Below are positions 35,458 to 45,173 of a DNA stretch of 64,000 nt, one piece after another. The translations under genes were made by a program, and so were the position numbers. Under the pieces are notes generated by a model. That model had not been told where the DNA came from and made no database searches. It was given only the letters and a program-made list of their open reading frames with translations. This DNA comes from Pseudomonas costantinii. GTDB lineage: Bacteria > Pseudomonadota > Gammaproteobacteria > Pseudomonadales > Pseudomonadaceae. The stretch spans positions 124,001-188,000 of the forward strand of contig NZ_MDDR01000039.1 in NCBI RefSeq assembly GCF_001870435.1. Reading direction: 5' to 3'. The number at the start of each line of letters is the position of its first letter. The stretch's first letter is position 1.

Positions 35458-36711
35458 GTGTTGAAGTTGCCCGCCCTGTTCCTGGCCGCTGCCGTGCTGC
35501 CGTCCATCGCCCATGCCGACGAAGCCGCCCTGACCGATACGCTCAAGGCCTTTGCCCGCTGCGATGCCAGTTTCTTCAGCAGCCTGAACACCCACCGGGA
35601 CGCCTGGCAGGCTTACGCGCCGCTCAAGCAGGAAAAAGACTTCACGTGGATCGCGGTAAAAAACCGCGCTGACAGCAAGGCCAATCAGGTGCCGGTGAGC
35701 GCGCCGCCTATCGCGGGTTTGAAGCTGTTGTCTTACACCGACGAGGTCACCGACCTCGGCCCGCTGGGGCTCTACTATTACTGGGGGTTTATTGTGGACG
35801 GCGGTGTCGACACCGTTGCCCAGCGCCTCGCACCGCTGTTGGAGCACCCCGCGTGGCTGCAAAAAGGCGACGGGGAATACACGCGCAGTGAGCTCAAGGT
35901 CGGCGAGGGCTGGCAGGCGATCAAACCCCAGCCGGGCAAGGCGCCGGGAATGCGTCAAGTGGAGCGCGTACTGATCGTGGAGCCGGAAGGCAAGCAAGGC
36001 ACCCAGTCGCGTGTCAGTTGCTCGGTGCAGGGCGGCGTCAATGCTGGGCTGCTGGCGCGGTTGCGTCCCGACATTGCGCCGGTCGACTACCCGCGCACCG
36101 TCGCAGAAACCAATATCGGCGATGTGGAAGTACCGGCCAGCGTCCTCCAGCACATGAACTCGCCCCTGCTGCAACCGAAGTTCAAAACGCTGAATTACAC
36201 GTACCTGTCCAAAAAAGGCGATGGCAGCAAGGATCTCCCGACGTCGGTCTCCTTCACCGCAGACGGTGGTTTGTTGAAGAAGAATGAGGTCTACGGCAAC
36301 ACCTTCAACGTCGACCGCCTGATGCAGGCGGACCTGATCCAGTTGAAGTCGAAGATGAACGGCGTGGGCGATGGGCGGGTGCTGCAAACCCGTGAAGCTG
36401 AGCTGAAGGTGCCGACCAGCTGGGCGCCAGGCCAGACGCTGAGTGCTCATCTGCGCATGGTGAATGTGCCCGGCAAGCCGACCGATAAACCTATCGAAAC
36501 CTCGTTGACCTGCACGGTGGGCGAGCGCATTCCTGCACGGCAGGTGTTTGCATCGTTGACCGGGGATGCCATCAAGCTTGCGTGCGATCAGGGCGACTAT
36601 AAGACCTCTCGCGTGTTTATCGAGGACCTGGGCGTCGCCTTGACGTTGGAGTCGACCTCGAGCCAAACGCACTATGTGAATGAATACACGGCGTTCGATG
36701 TGGTGCGTTAG
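35458..36711 (+). CDS. Periplasmic protein of unknown function
   Basis: 417 residues from GTG at 35458, chosen because AAGGA precedes it and because it begins a signal peptide (LKLPALFLAAAVLPSIAHA, cleavage after AHA). The mature protein is beta-rich, with Cys pairs. No family recognised. Confidence 0.78.
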   Translation: MLKLPALFLAAAVLPSIAHADEAALTDTLKAFARCDASFFSSLNTHRDAWQAYAPLKQEKDFTWIAVKNRADSKANQVPVSAPPIAGLKLLSYTDEVTDLGPLGLYYYWGFIVDGGVDTVAQRLAPLLEHPAWLQKGDGEYTRSELKVGEGWQAIKPQPGKAPGMRQVERVLIVEPEGKQGTQSRVSCSVQGGVNAGLLARLRPDIAPVDYPRTVAETNIGDVEVPASVLQHMNSPLLQPKFKTLNYTYLSKKGDGSKDLPTSVSFTADGGLLKKNEVYGNTFNVDRLMQADLIQLKSKMNGVGDGRVLQTREAELKVPTSWAPGQTLSAHLRMVNVPGKPTDKPIETSLTCTVGERIPARQVFASLTGDAIKLACDQGDYKTSRVFIEDLGVALTLESTSSQTHYVNEYTAFDVVR

Positions 36712-36730
36712 TCAGCAGGCGTTACAGCGG

Positions 36731-37603
36731 CTAACGGCGAGCCCTGATGCGAACAACAGCAATACCCGCCCAGGGCTTGTGCTCAGCGGTCTGAAACTGT
36801 TCATCGGGAAACCGGTAGTCACTCAGGCCCTGGAGCACCGCCCGATCAATCGCGTCCTTGCCGGAGCTGCCCACCACGGATAACCGGGGTTCCAGGGAGC
36901 CCTCAACATACTCGACCTTAACCTGGACCCACGCCCCCTCTGGGCCGGGCTTGAAGGTCGTCGACACGGCATCCTGAACCACCCAGACCCTGCGCTTGAG
37001 CTGGCCCGTCGTGGTGCCGAGCCAGACGTTGTTCATTCGTTGCTCTTGCTCGGCCGTCAACGTCACGCCTCTGGCACGTAACCGTAGAATGCTTTTCCAT
37101 TGGTCATCATTACAGGACTGCATCGCACTCAGGTACAGCGCCAGCGCGCCCTCAAGGTCTTGAGCCCCCCCCTTGCCCTCTTCCATCAACCTGGCTAGCC
37201 CGGCCTCGGCATTATGGCTGTTGCCGGTGTTGGCTGCCCGTTGGTAGAACTGTCGGGCTTTCACGTAATCCGGTGGACCATCGAGGCCGCTTTCAGCGAT
37301 GCGCCCGAGAAAGGAATAAGCCACTTCGCTTTCTTGCGCCAAAGACTGATAGAGCACCTTGGCCTTGGGTATGTCTTGCGACACGCCATGGCCGTTTTCA
37401 TACATCCCGGCTAACAAGGTCTTGCACATCAAGTCGCCCGTCTCACTCCGCTTGCGGATGTACTCGACCTGCTCTCGGGTCACGGAGGCTTCATCCCGAA
37501 AAGCCCAGCAACGCATGCTGGCGTAAGGATCATCCTTGGCACCGAAGTTTTGACATCCGCTCATCAACACGGCGAGTGAGAGTAAAACCAAAACCTTGTT
37601 CAT
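36731..37603 (-). CDS. Sel1-repeat lipoprotein with TonB-like C-terminus
   Basis: 290 residues from ATG at 37603. Lipobox LMSGC (Cys17). About three Sel1-type repeats (MYENGHGVSQDIPKAKVLYQ, ARQFYQRAANTGN) follow, and the C-terminus (VQVKVEYVEGSLEPRLSVV, then DRAVLQGLSDYRFP) resembles the TonB C-terminal fold. Its ATG overlaps by one base the stop of the nuclease gene upstream (TGATG), so translation is coupled. Which surface or periplasmic partner it has is unknown. Confidence 0.75.
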   Translation of the reverse strand: MNKVLVLLSLAVLMSGCQNFGAKDDPYASMRCWAFRDEASVTREQVEYIRKRSETGDLMCKTLLAGMYENGHGVSQDIPKAKVLYQSLAQESEVAYSFLGRIAESGLDGPPDYVKARQFYQRAANTGNSHNAEAGLARLMEEGKGGAQDLEGALALYLSAMQSCNDDQWKSILRLRARGVTLTAEQEQRMNNVWLGTTTGQLKRRVWVVQDAVSTTFKPGPEGAWVQVKVEYVEGSLEPRLSVVGSSGKDAIDRAVLQGLSDYRFPDEQFQTAEHKPWAGIAVVRIRARR

Positions 37604-38748
37604 CAATCACGTACACCTTGCAACTCACGCGCACTGCGCCACAAGTCATACAGATCGTCGGCCATGCGCTCTGCCATACGCGCCCTTTTCTCAGGGTGGG
37701 TCAACAGCATCAAGTGCTCATCGCTGGGGTGTTTCATGTCGAGTTCGGTGGTGTAGCGCCAGAGCAGGCCGTTGCTGCTGACCCCATTGTTTCCCAGGGT
37801 TTTCGTCAACGCCTTCAACCAGGCATGGTCGCGCGCATGTGATTGTGCATCGCAGTAATAACCGCAATAGAAGCGGTGATTGAGTTCGATATAGACCGCG
37901 CCGGGCATAAAGCCCAGTTCGTAATAAAGGCCGTAATAACGGTTATCCCGTGCGGCGCTGTAATAGCGGTCGATAACCGCCGCCGTCGGGGTTTCATAGG
38001 GTTTAGGCAGCTCACGGTATTTATCCTCGACGCACTGAGCAACCGCCTGCCAGAGCTCCAGTTGCAGGTCTTTCAAGGTCTCGGTGTAGGCTTTTTGCAG
38101 GTCGCGAACCACAAGCAAGTTGTTGTCCTGGCGTAGCGTCTGCTTGAGTGCGTCCATGTAGGCGTGCCCCTGATTCTGGAAGGTCAGTTTTGCGATGAGG
38201 TCGATGTATTGCAGCAAGCTTTCGCGCACGGCGGCTTCGCGAATCACCCACTGCTGGCATTGCTCCAGCCACGGCAGGATGTCGGCGGAGTAGCTGATGC
38301 GCTGGTAGTCGATCCCCAGGCAACTGCGTGGGTCGGCGTCGCGACCGTCGAGGGTGAGGTACACCGGCGGATAGGTCTGGTAACCCTCGCCCTGGAGGGT
38401 TTCCAAATAGCGGAATAACTGGGCGTCCTGGTCCTCGGCGTAGAGTTTGTTTTCGATGATCACCGCTTGGCGCTTGGCGTTGCGGATCAGGATGTCGACG
38501 TTTCGGTATTCAACGTCCACCGTGACGTCGTGGCAGTCGAAGCCCTCAATATTCAATGCATCCAGCAGCAGTTGCAGCAACTGGGTGCCGGCGGCATGCG
38601 CGCCCTGAGGGTTGAGTAAAAAGGCCAGGTAGCGAGAGTGCAGACGCACTTCATCCGAGCCACTGCGCAGCAAGGTGAACAGGTTGAAGGCGGGTGGGCG
38701 GTGCAGTTCGGCCCTGAGTAAAGCGGCGCGGTTGATCAAGGGGTGCAA
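37603..38748 (-). CDS. PD-(D/E)XK nuclease superfamily protein
   Basis: 381 residues. The core motif is split as NVDILIRNAKRQAVIIENKLYAEDQ: Asp in VDILI and Glu-x-Lys in IIENK, as in PDDEXK_4 proteins. The long C-terminal part (from about residue 150) is family-typical and may recognise a substrate. Many such proteins act in defence or DNA handling; its role is not known. Coupled to the Sel1 lipoprotein gene by a one-base overlap, which is odd for a nuclease. Confidence 0.8.
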   Translation of the reverse strand: MHPLINRAALLRAELHRPPAFNLFTLLRSGSDEVRLHSRYLAFLLNPQGAHAAGTQLLQLLLDALNIEGFDCHDVTVDVEYRNVDILIRNAKRQAVIIENKLYAEDQDAQLFRYLETLQGEGYQTYPPVYLTLDGRDADPRSCLGIDYQRISYSADILPWLEQCQQWVIREAAVRESLLQYIDLIAKLTFQNQGHAYMDALKQTLRQDNNLLVVRDLQKAYTETLKDLQLELWQAVAQCVEDKYRELPKPYETPTAAVIDRYYSAARDNRYYGLYYELGFMPGAVYIELNHRFYCGYYCDAQSHARDHAWLKALTKTLGNNGVSSNGLLWRYTTELDMKHPSDEHLMLLTHPEKRARMAERMADDLYDLWRSARELQGVRD

Positions 38749-38901
38749 GGCTCATTTCCTTATGCGGGCAATGCTGAGACGTGATTGTATTGCGCCATCA
38801 TTCAATATGCACCCTGGGCATAACGGACCTCTCTATCCCCTCTTGTTTTTTAACACGTCTTCCCCCCAACTATCCCCCTCCCCCACACGCGAGTATCAAC
38901 C

Positions 38902-40071
38902 TTGGAACGTTATGAATCGCTGGTCATCGGCCTGGGCGCCATGGGTGCCGCCACGGTTTACCAATTGGCGAAAGCCGGTGTAAAGGTGGCGGGCATCGAT
39001 CGTCATCACCCGCCGCACACCTTCGGTTCAAGCCATGGCGATACGCGCATCACGCGGCTGTCGGTCGGCGAAGGCGCGCAATACGTGCCCATCGTGCGCA
39101 ACTCACACCGCATCTGGCGTGAGCTTGAGGCGTTGTCGGGGGAGGCGTTGTTTGAGCAGTCGGGGTTGCTGGTGCTGACCTCCAGCGAGGGCTTTGACCC
39201 CGGCGATAAAACTGACTTCACCTTGCGCACGATTGGCCTGGCGCAAACCTACGGTATCGAACACGAAGTGCTGGATGCCGCGCAGATTCGCCAACGCTTT
39301 CCCCAATTTGCCCAGGTGGCGGACAGCGCCATCGGCTACTACGAGCCTGGCGGCGGCTTTGTGCGCCCCGAGCGTTGTATTGACGTGCAGCTCACGCTGG
39401 CCGAGAGACACGGCGCCACGCTGTACAAGGGCGAGACCGTTACCCACATCAGTTCGGACGACAGCGGCGTTACGGTGACCACCGACCGGCGCACGTTGCA
39501 GGCCGACAAGTTGGTGGTGAGTGCGGGCAACTGGGCAGGCGGTTTACTCGGGGAGCCGTTTGATCGGCTGCTCAGGGTTTATCGGCAACAGCTGTTCTGG
39601 TTCGAGCTTGAACCGGATGCCGACCTGGAGGGGAAATCGCCCACGTACATCCTCACTCACGGCCAGGGCGAAGGCAGTACTCATTATGGTTTCCCGGCGT
39701 TGCCTGGCGAGGGCAGTTTGAAGATTGCCACGGCGCAATATCACACCACGTCCACGCCTGAGACGCTGGACCGCATGGTCTCGGCGGCGCAAGCGCGGGA
39801 AATGTACGAGCAGCAGGTTCAGGGCCGTATCACCGGGGTGACGGCCAACGTGGTCAAGTCGGCGGTGTGCGCCTACACCGTGACGCCGGACCATGACTTC
39901 ATCATCGACGAGCATCCTTCGCTGCAACACACCCTGGTGGTCTCGCCGTGCTCGGGGCATGGCTTCAAGCATTCGGCAGCGTTGGGCGAGGCGTTTGCGC
40001 AGTGGTGCCTACGCGGCGCGAGTGATCTGGACCTGTCGTCGTTTTCCTTGAAGCGCTTCGAAGGTCAGTGA
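38902..40071 (+). CDS. solA: N-methyl-L-tryptophan oxidase (sarcosine oxidase family)
   Basis: 389 residues from a TTG start at 38902, the only reasonable start. FAD-binding GLGAMGAATVYQLAKAG at the N-terminus, the GSSHGDTRITRLS motif and the covalent-flavin Cys in SPCSGHGFKHS are present. It oxidatively demethylates N-methyl amino acids, releasing formaldehyde and H2O2. Confidence 0.9.
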   Translation: MERYESLVIGLGAMGAATVYQLAKAGVKVAGIDRHHPPHTFGSSHGDTRITRLSVGEGAQYVPIVRNSHRIWRELEALSGEALFEQSGLLVLTSSEGFDPGDKTDFTLRTIGLAQTYGIEHEVLDAAQIRQRFPQFAQVADSAIGYYEPGGGFVRPERCIDVQLTLAERHGATLYKGETVTHISSDDSGVTVTTDRRTLQADKLVVSAGNWAGGLLGEPFDRLLRVYRQQLFWFELEPDADLEGKSPTYILTHGQGEGSTHYGFPALPGEGSLKIATAQYHTTSTPETLDRMVSAAQAREMYEQQVQGRITGVTANVVKSAVCAYTVTPDHDFIIDEHPSLQHTLVVSPCSGHGFKHSAALGEAFAQWCLRGASDLDLSSFSLKRFEGQ

Positions 40072-40080
40072 TGGCAGGAA

Positions 40081-40102
40081 AGGGGGGCATGACCTGCCCC
40101 CT
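40081..40102. terminator. Hairpin between convergent genes
   Basis: AGGGGGGCA / TGCCCCCT stem between the solA stop and the stop of the GST gene; no T-tract on either side. Confidence 0.5.
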
Positions 40103-40110
40103 AAGCCGGT

Positions 40111-40737
40111 TTATTTCGCGAACGCGTACTCCCCGCCCTGCTCCACCGCCTTGCGATAGGCCGGTCGCGCCTGGAACTTTTGCACCCATGCCGCCAGGTT
40201 CGGGTACGTCTGCAACTTCCCCTGGGCCTTGGCGATTTCGCCGATAAAGCTCATCTGGATATCCGCACCGCTCAACTCGTCACCCACCAGATACGCAGAT
40301 TGCCCCAGCACGTCGTTCAAGTAGCCCAGGTAGTTGGCCACTTCCGATTCGATACGTGGATGCAACGGCGCGCCCGCTTCACCCAAACGGCCGACATAGA
40401 GGTTGAGCATCAGCGGCAGCATGGCCGAGCCTTCAGCGAAGTGCAGCCATTGCACGTATTTGTCGTAGGTGGCGGTAGCAGGGTCTGGTTGCAGGCGGCC
40501 TTGGCCGTGGCGGCGAATCAGGTAGTCGATGATGGCGGCGGACTCGATCAGCACGAGGGAGCCGTCTTCAATCACCGGGGATTTGCCCAGCGGGTTGATA
40601 ACCTTGAGCTCTGGTGGTGCAAGGTTGGTTTTCGGGTCGCGTTGGTAGCGCTTGATCTCGTAGGGCAGGCCGAGTTCTTCGAGCAGCCAGAGAATGCGCT
40701 GTGAGCGGGAGTTGTTGAGGTGATGGACGGTGATCAT
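40111..40737 (-). CDS. Glutathione S-transferase
   Basis: 208 residues. Thioredoxin-like N-terminal domain with NNSRSQRILWLLEELGLPYE (catalytic Ser region) and the GSH-binding SPVIEDGSLVLIESAAI segment, then an all-helical C-terminal domain. Substrate unknown. Confidence 0.92.
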   Translation of the reverse strand: MITVHHLNNSRSQRILWLLEELGLPYEIKRYQRDPKTNLAPPELKVINPLGKSPVIEDGSLVLIESAAIIDYLIRRHGQGRLQPDPATATYDKYVQWLHFAEGSAMLPLMLNLYVGRLGEAGAPLHPRIESEVANYLGYLNDVLGQSAYLVGDELSGADIQMSFIGEIAKAQGKLQTYPNLAAWVQKFQARPAYRKAVEQGGEYAFAK

Positions 40738-40877
40738 TGTGGTGCTCCACTGGGCGAGAGTTGGGATTCTAATAGAAGACTGCGCGGAGGGTGTGGAGTG
40801 CCCTGAATTGGAATGTTGTGCGATAAGCGCGACTGTAGGTTGCCAGTCAACATCACTGTTGACCGGGCCGCCGCCTT

Positions 40878-40910
40878 CGCAGCCTCGCTAAAGCTCGACA
40901 GCGCCTACAG
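40878..40910. repeat. Single REP element
   Basis: CGCAGCCTCGCTAAAGCTCGACAG..., the inverse of the REP at 26680-26711, between the GST gene and the chemoreceptor gene. Confidence 0.85.
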
Positions 40911-40942
40911 TTGATCTGCCTTGTTTTGCAGGAATGTGCAGC

Positions 40943-43000
40943 TCAGCCCAATCGGAACCGCGCGGTGTTGTCGCTCAAGGCGCGGCTGCCTTTGCTCAGA
41001 GTGTCCGCCGCTTGGTTCACCGCGCGGGCGCCATCAAGCAGGCGGCCTGCCGCTTGGTCGACTTGCTGGATATTGCCGCTCACTTCATCGGCGGTCGCGG
41101 CCTGTTCTTCCACTGCTGCCGCAATCTGCGCCAGGGTGTCGGTGACGTTTTGCACGGCGCCGGCGATCTCGCCCAGCCGCGTGCCCAATCCGGTGACGGA
41201 CTCGGCGTCGGTCAGCGCTTGCTCACAGGCGGCGCCCATCAAGCTCACCGCCTGGCTGACCGTCGAACGCAAGCTGTCCACTGTGCCGGCGATCTGCGCG
41301 GTGGAGGCTTGGGTGCGCTGCGACAGGCTGCGCACTTCATCGGCCACCACGGCAAAACCGCGGCCCTGCTCGCCTGCACGCGCAGCCTCAATGGCAGCGT
41401 TGAGTGCCAGCAGGTTGGTCTGTTCGGCGATACCGCGAATGGTGTCGACCACCGACTGAATCTGCTGCCCCTGTTGGCTGACCTGCTCCAGGGCATTGGC
41501 GGTGTCGCTCAGGCGCTGGTTGAGTTGCTGGATGCTGGCCGTGGTGCGTTGGCTGTCGCGGCTGCTGTCTTCGGCGATGCGCCGGGTGTGCTGGGCGCTG
41601 CCCGACGCCTGTTCGCAGCTTTTGGCGACGCCCATCGAGGTGGCCGCCAGTTGAGTCGCAGCGGCGGCGATCTGGCTGATTTGGTGTTGCTGGTCTTCGA
41701 CTTCGGTGAGGGTGCTGCCCGACTGCGAATTGAGGGTGAGTACCGCTGAGCCGAGCTGCTGGGTTTCGTGATTGACGCCGAGCAGGCTGGTGCGCAATTG
41801 CACCACCGCGACGTTGAGCGCAGTGCTGATCGCCGCCAGTTCGTCGCGGCCTTCCACTGCCACTTCGACGCACAGGTTACCGTCGCGCAAAGACTCGGCG
41901 AGCGTGGTGATGCTGCTGGCGCTGCGACGGATCGAGGCTTGCAGGCACATGAACAGGTACAACGCCGCGAGCGCCAGCAGGCTGAAGGTCGCCACCACCG
42001 GAATGAAGTGTTTGAGGGAACGGTCGCGGTAGTAACTCAATCGCTCATCCAGCGAGTTTAGCGACTGGCTGCGCAATGCGCCCAATGCACCGAGCATGCT
42101 GTCGACACTGCGGTCGAAGCCTGCTGTGTCGAGCTTGATGGTGCCGCCGAACACGCCGTCATCCAGGGCTTTGAGTTCGTTATCGAGTAATTGCAGGCTG
42201 TTGTCGTATTGCGCCACCCACGGCTCAAGCCCAGGGTAATGCTTGGCTTTGAGCGAGGCGGCGGCCTTGACCAACTGGTCCCGCGCATCGCCGATACGGC
42301 CGCGCAGGTCACGCATCTGCAAGCGGCTTTGCAAGGTGAACTGCCCCGAGGCGATGGACGACTCACCCACGCTGGCCATGCGGCCGATACGCTCGATCAG
42401 GTCCGGCGTGTGCTGGGTAGAAATCTGCATCAACAGGTAGGTTTCCAGCCAGGGGTCGAGGATCAGGCCGGCGTCCACGGTGATCTGTTCGCGCAGGGTT
42501 TGCATCGCCGTCAGGGCGGCGGTGAAACGGTCGTAACCGTCCGGCCACCAGCCCACGGTGCGCAGGGACTGGGTGTCCATGCCCTTGACCGTCGCCTGCA
42601 ACGCCTCAAAACGCGTCATGACGTCGGCGCTGGCGTTCTGGGTTTTGAGGGCGTCACCCAGGGTTTGCAGGCTTTGCAAAATGGCGGGGCTGCCGGCATC
42701 GACCTTGTCCATCGCCGCCTGGGCTGCGGCGGTTGGGGTGTGCAGGATGTCCAGCGCCTTCCAGCGTGCAGCCTGGTTGCGTTGCGCGGTCAACTGGCCA
42801 TCCAGCGTGTCCAGGGCCAACAGTTGGTGAACGCCGGACTGCTCGCTGGAAATCACCGCAAGTTTGTCGCGATAGTCCTGGCCAATCATCCACAGGCTCC
42901 CGGCCAGCGGCAGCATGAACAGGAAGAACAGAATCTGGAATTTGCGCGCGAAACCGAAACGTCCGAGCAGGCGGATACCGGGTGATAAAAGACTGTGCAT
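40943..43000 (-). CDS. Methyl-accepting chemotaxis protein
   Basis: 685 residues. One membrane helix near residues 24-44 and a second at about 334-354 enclose a large helical periplasmic sensor of some 290 residues. A HAMP segment and the signalling domain follow, with the conserved hairpin tip GIAEQTNLLALNAAIEAARAGEQGRGFAVVADEVR (split across positions near 525-560). It signals to CheA/CheW. The ligand is not predictable. Confidence 0.95.
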   Translation of the reverse strand: MHSLLSPGIRLLGRFGFARKFQILFFLFMLPLAGSLWMIGQDYRDKLAVISSEQSGVHQLLALDTLDGQLTAQRNQAARWKALDILHTPTAAAQAAMDKVDAGSPAILQSLQTLGDALKTQNASADVMTRFEALQATVKGMDTQSLRTVGWWPDGYDRFTAALTAMQTLREQITVDAGLILDPWLETYLLMQISTQHTPDLIERIGRMASVGESSIASGQFTLQSRLQMRDLRGRIGDARDQLVKAAASLKAKHYPGLEPWVAQYDNSLQLLDNELKALDDGVFGGTIKLDTAGFDRSVDSMLGALGALRSQSLNSLDERLSYYRDRSLKHFIPVVATFSLLALAALYLFMCLQASIRRSASSITTLAESLRDGNLCVEVAVEGRDELAAISTALNVAVVQLRTSLLGVNHETQQLGSAVLTLNSQSGSTLTEVEDQQHQISQIAAAATQLAATSMGVAKSCEQASGSAQHTRRIAEDSSRDSQRTTASIQQLNQRLSDTANALEQVSQQGQQIQSVVDTIRGIAEQTNLLALNAAIEAARAGEQGRGFAVVADEVRSLSQRTQASTAQIAGTVDSLRSTVSQAVSLMGAACEQALTDAESVTGLGTRLGEIAGAVQNVTDTLAQIAAAVEEQAATADEVSGNIQQVDQAAGRLLDGARAVNQAADTLSKGSRALSDNTARFRLG

Positions 43001-43266
43001 GGCCGACTAACCCCTGAAACCACCCACACGGCGTACGGGTGAGTGAAGCCTTGGAATGACTAGCAGCAAAATGCCATGTCATTGATTAGTTTGGCTCTAG
43101 CAAGATACGGGCCGTTGATGTGAGGGCTGGAGATAGGCACTCTTGTGACAGACAATTGAAGAGGCGCGCACGAAAATGGGGCGAAAGCACTCAGTGCTCA
43201 ACGCACGCCTGTAACCCCCGGAGACGAAGATCGGGCCTTTTATGTTTTCAGCAAAGGATTTGCGTC

Positions 43267-45090
43267 ATGCAACGCATCGTCATACTCGGTAACGCCGGCA
43301 GCGGTAAATCAACGCTGGCGCGCGAACTGGGCAAGCGCCTGAATGTGCCGGTGGTACACCTGGACAAGCTGTTCTGGGAGCCGAACTGGGTCGAGGCCGA
43401 TAACGAAGTCTTCCGGGAGCGGATCAGGCAAGCGATTGCATCGGACCGCTGGGTCTGTGAAGGCAACTATGCACGGCGTACCTTCGACCTACGCCTGCCC
43501 CGTGCAGACCTCATCATCTGGCTCGACACCCCGCGCACCACTTGCTTGCGGCGTGTGCTGGTACGCAGCCTGTTGGACCGGCCGCGCGCGGACAAACCGT
43601 CGGGATGCAAGGAGAAACTGGACAGGGAGTTCATGAACTTCCTGAGTTACTGCTGGAACTATGACCGGGTGAGCCGCCCGGAAATCGAGGTAGCACGCCT
43701 GGCAGTCGGGCCGCAGGTTCCAGTGCTTCACCTGCGTAGTACTCGGGAGGTGACTGCGTTTTTAGTGGGGCTGCACGCCCCCGCACCACCCCTTCAATCT
43801 GCATGTACGCCTGTGCCACCACCATCGCCGCCGCAGATAAAACCCACGCGAAGCTGGCAATCACTTATCACCTGCTGGGATGGCTTCGAACGGGAAGCCG
43901 GTCTACGGGCAGTCCGGTCGGAACAAACCCGCGAACGGCTGTCCGCGATTATTGTGCGGCTCAACGACTGGGTGCCTCAAGTTCGCGAGGCTGCCAAGCT
44001 CGCGTTCGGTGACTACTTGACGCCCACCTATGCGACCTGGCTGATCGCTCAACTTCCCGACCTTCTTGCGCTTGAAAAACGCAAGCGTGAGGACCACAGC
44101 GTCACGCTCGGTAAACTCGCGGCGTTATTGGCGACACCCGAATGCCTCCCACTGTGCATACCGGCCCTGCAATCCAGCCGAGGGGCATGCGCTCGTCTGC
44201 TCTTTCAGGTACTGGCTCAGTCAATGACGGGCGATGAACGTGAGGCGTTTCTGATAACCAGTTTGCATCACTCTGACTTCAGCGTACGCCGGTTGGCCCT
44301 CGGCAAAGCCATGGAACTGCCGCAGGCTTCAGCCCAAAGGGCTATCGCATTCGGGCTCGCCAGCAACAGCGGCGTTCTCAGGAGATTGTCGTTCCTGGCA
44401 GCCATCCGGTTGCAATCAAGCCGTGCACAACTGATTGAAGCGTTTCTGACAGACCCTTCACCGGCAACGAGGTCCGCCGCATTATGGGCGGCCAAGCAGT
44501 ACGATGTTGATCCATCACAGGTACTTCACGCCCATTTGTACGCAGGCACACCCACGACCAAAGCCCAGTGGCTGGGAGTACTTGGTTTAGCGCAAGACTT
44601 GAACGTACCGGCACCTCAAGCGTGGCTGACAGCTGCCCTGGAGCAAAGCAGCGGTGACGTTCGCGCACTGGTACTGGATATCGAAGGCGGTGACCGGCCC
44701 GCGCGCCTGGTCGCAGCGATTGCTGACCCCTCCCGGCCGGTATTCGAAGCCAGCGTCAAAGGCCTCCGGCCTCAACCCTGGAGTACCATCGCCTCGGCGT
44801 TTACCCGCCGACTTGATGATCTCTGGGCTGAGTTGTCACCCAGTCGGCGCGTGGCCTTACTTGAGTTAATGCCCAAATGGACGCAGGCAGGGTTTCTGCT
44901 CAAGCAGCTTCAATCCAGCTCAGATGAGCCCTGCGCACTTGAGCAGATAAGCGTCTGGGCCGACACCCAGCTTTACGCGATCTCTGATCGAGAAACATCG
45001 AAGGATGAGCGAAGCCGAGTTATTGAACAATTGACTGCGCTGGAGAGGGATCGGGCCTTGCCGCCCGGGTCGATTGCCCGGCTGACATAA
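43267..45090 (+). CDS. P-loop kinase-like domain fused to HEAT repeats
   Basis: 607 residues from ATG at 43267. Residues 1-170 are an adenylate/topology-modulation kinase-like P-loop domain: GNAGSGKSTLA at the start, a DKLFWEPNW lid segment and RRVLVRSLLDRPRAD. A Pro-rich linker (about 180-205) leads to a roughly 390-residue helical array with HEAT-type units (DWVPQVREAAKLAF, HSDFSVRRLALGKA, DPSPATRSAALWAAKQY). The kinase domain usually occurs alone with about 180 residues, so the fusion is unusual. A fragment of a related kinase is at 58690-58918. Upstream in-frame sequence to 43120 has no family similarity. Function unknown. Confidence 0.75.
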   Translation: MQRIVILGNAGSGKSTLARELGKRLNVPVVHLDKLFWEPNWVEADNEVFRERIRQAIASDRWVCEGNYARRTFDLRLPRADLIIWLDTPRTTCLRRVLVRSLLDRPRADKPSGCKEKLDREFMNFLSYCWNYDRVSRPEIEVARLAVGPQVPVLHLRSTREVTAFLVGLHAPAPPLQSACTPVPPPSPPQIKPTRSWQSLITCWDGFEREAGLRAVRSEQTRERLSAIIVRLNDWVPQVREAAKLAFGDYLTPTYATWLIAQLPDLLALEKRKREDHSVTLGKLAALLATPECLPLCIPALQSSRGACARLLFQVLAQSMTGDEREAFLITSLHHSDFSVRRLALGKAMELPQASAQRAIAFGLASNSGVLRRLSFLAAIRLQSSRAQLIEAFLTDPSPATRSAALWAAKQYDVDPSQVLHAHLYAGTPTTKAQWLGVLGLAQDLNVPAPQAWLTAALEQSSGDVRALVLDIEGGDRPARLVAAIADPSRPVFEASVKGLRPQPWSTIASAFTRRLDDLWAELSPSRRVALLELMPKWTQAGFLLKQLQSSSDEPCALEQISVWADTQLYAISDRETSKDERSRVIEQLTALERDRALPPGSIARLT

Positions 45091-45173
45091 AAACGTGGGG
45101 CTCAAGCATTGACCCATAGCCCAGCACATTACTGACGACAACCCGCACCTGGCTGTCGGAAAAGGACACCCCC

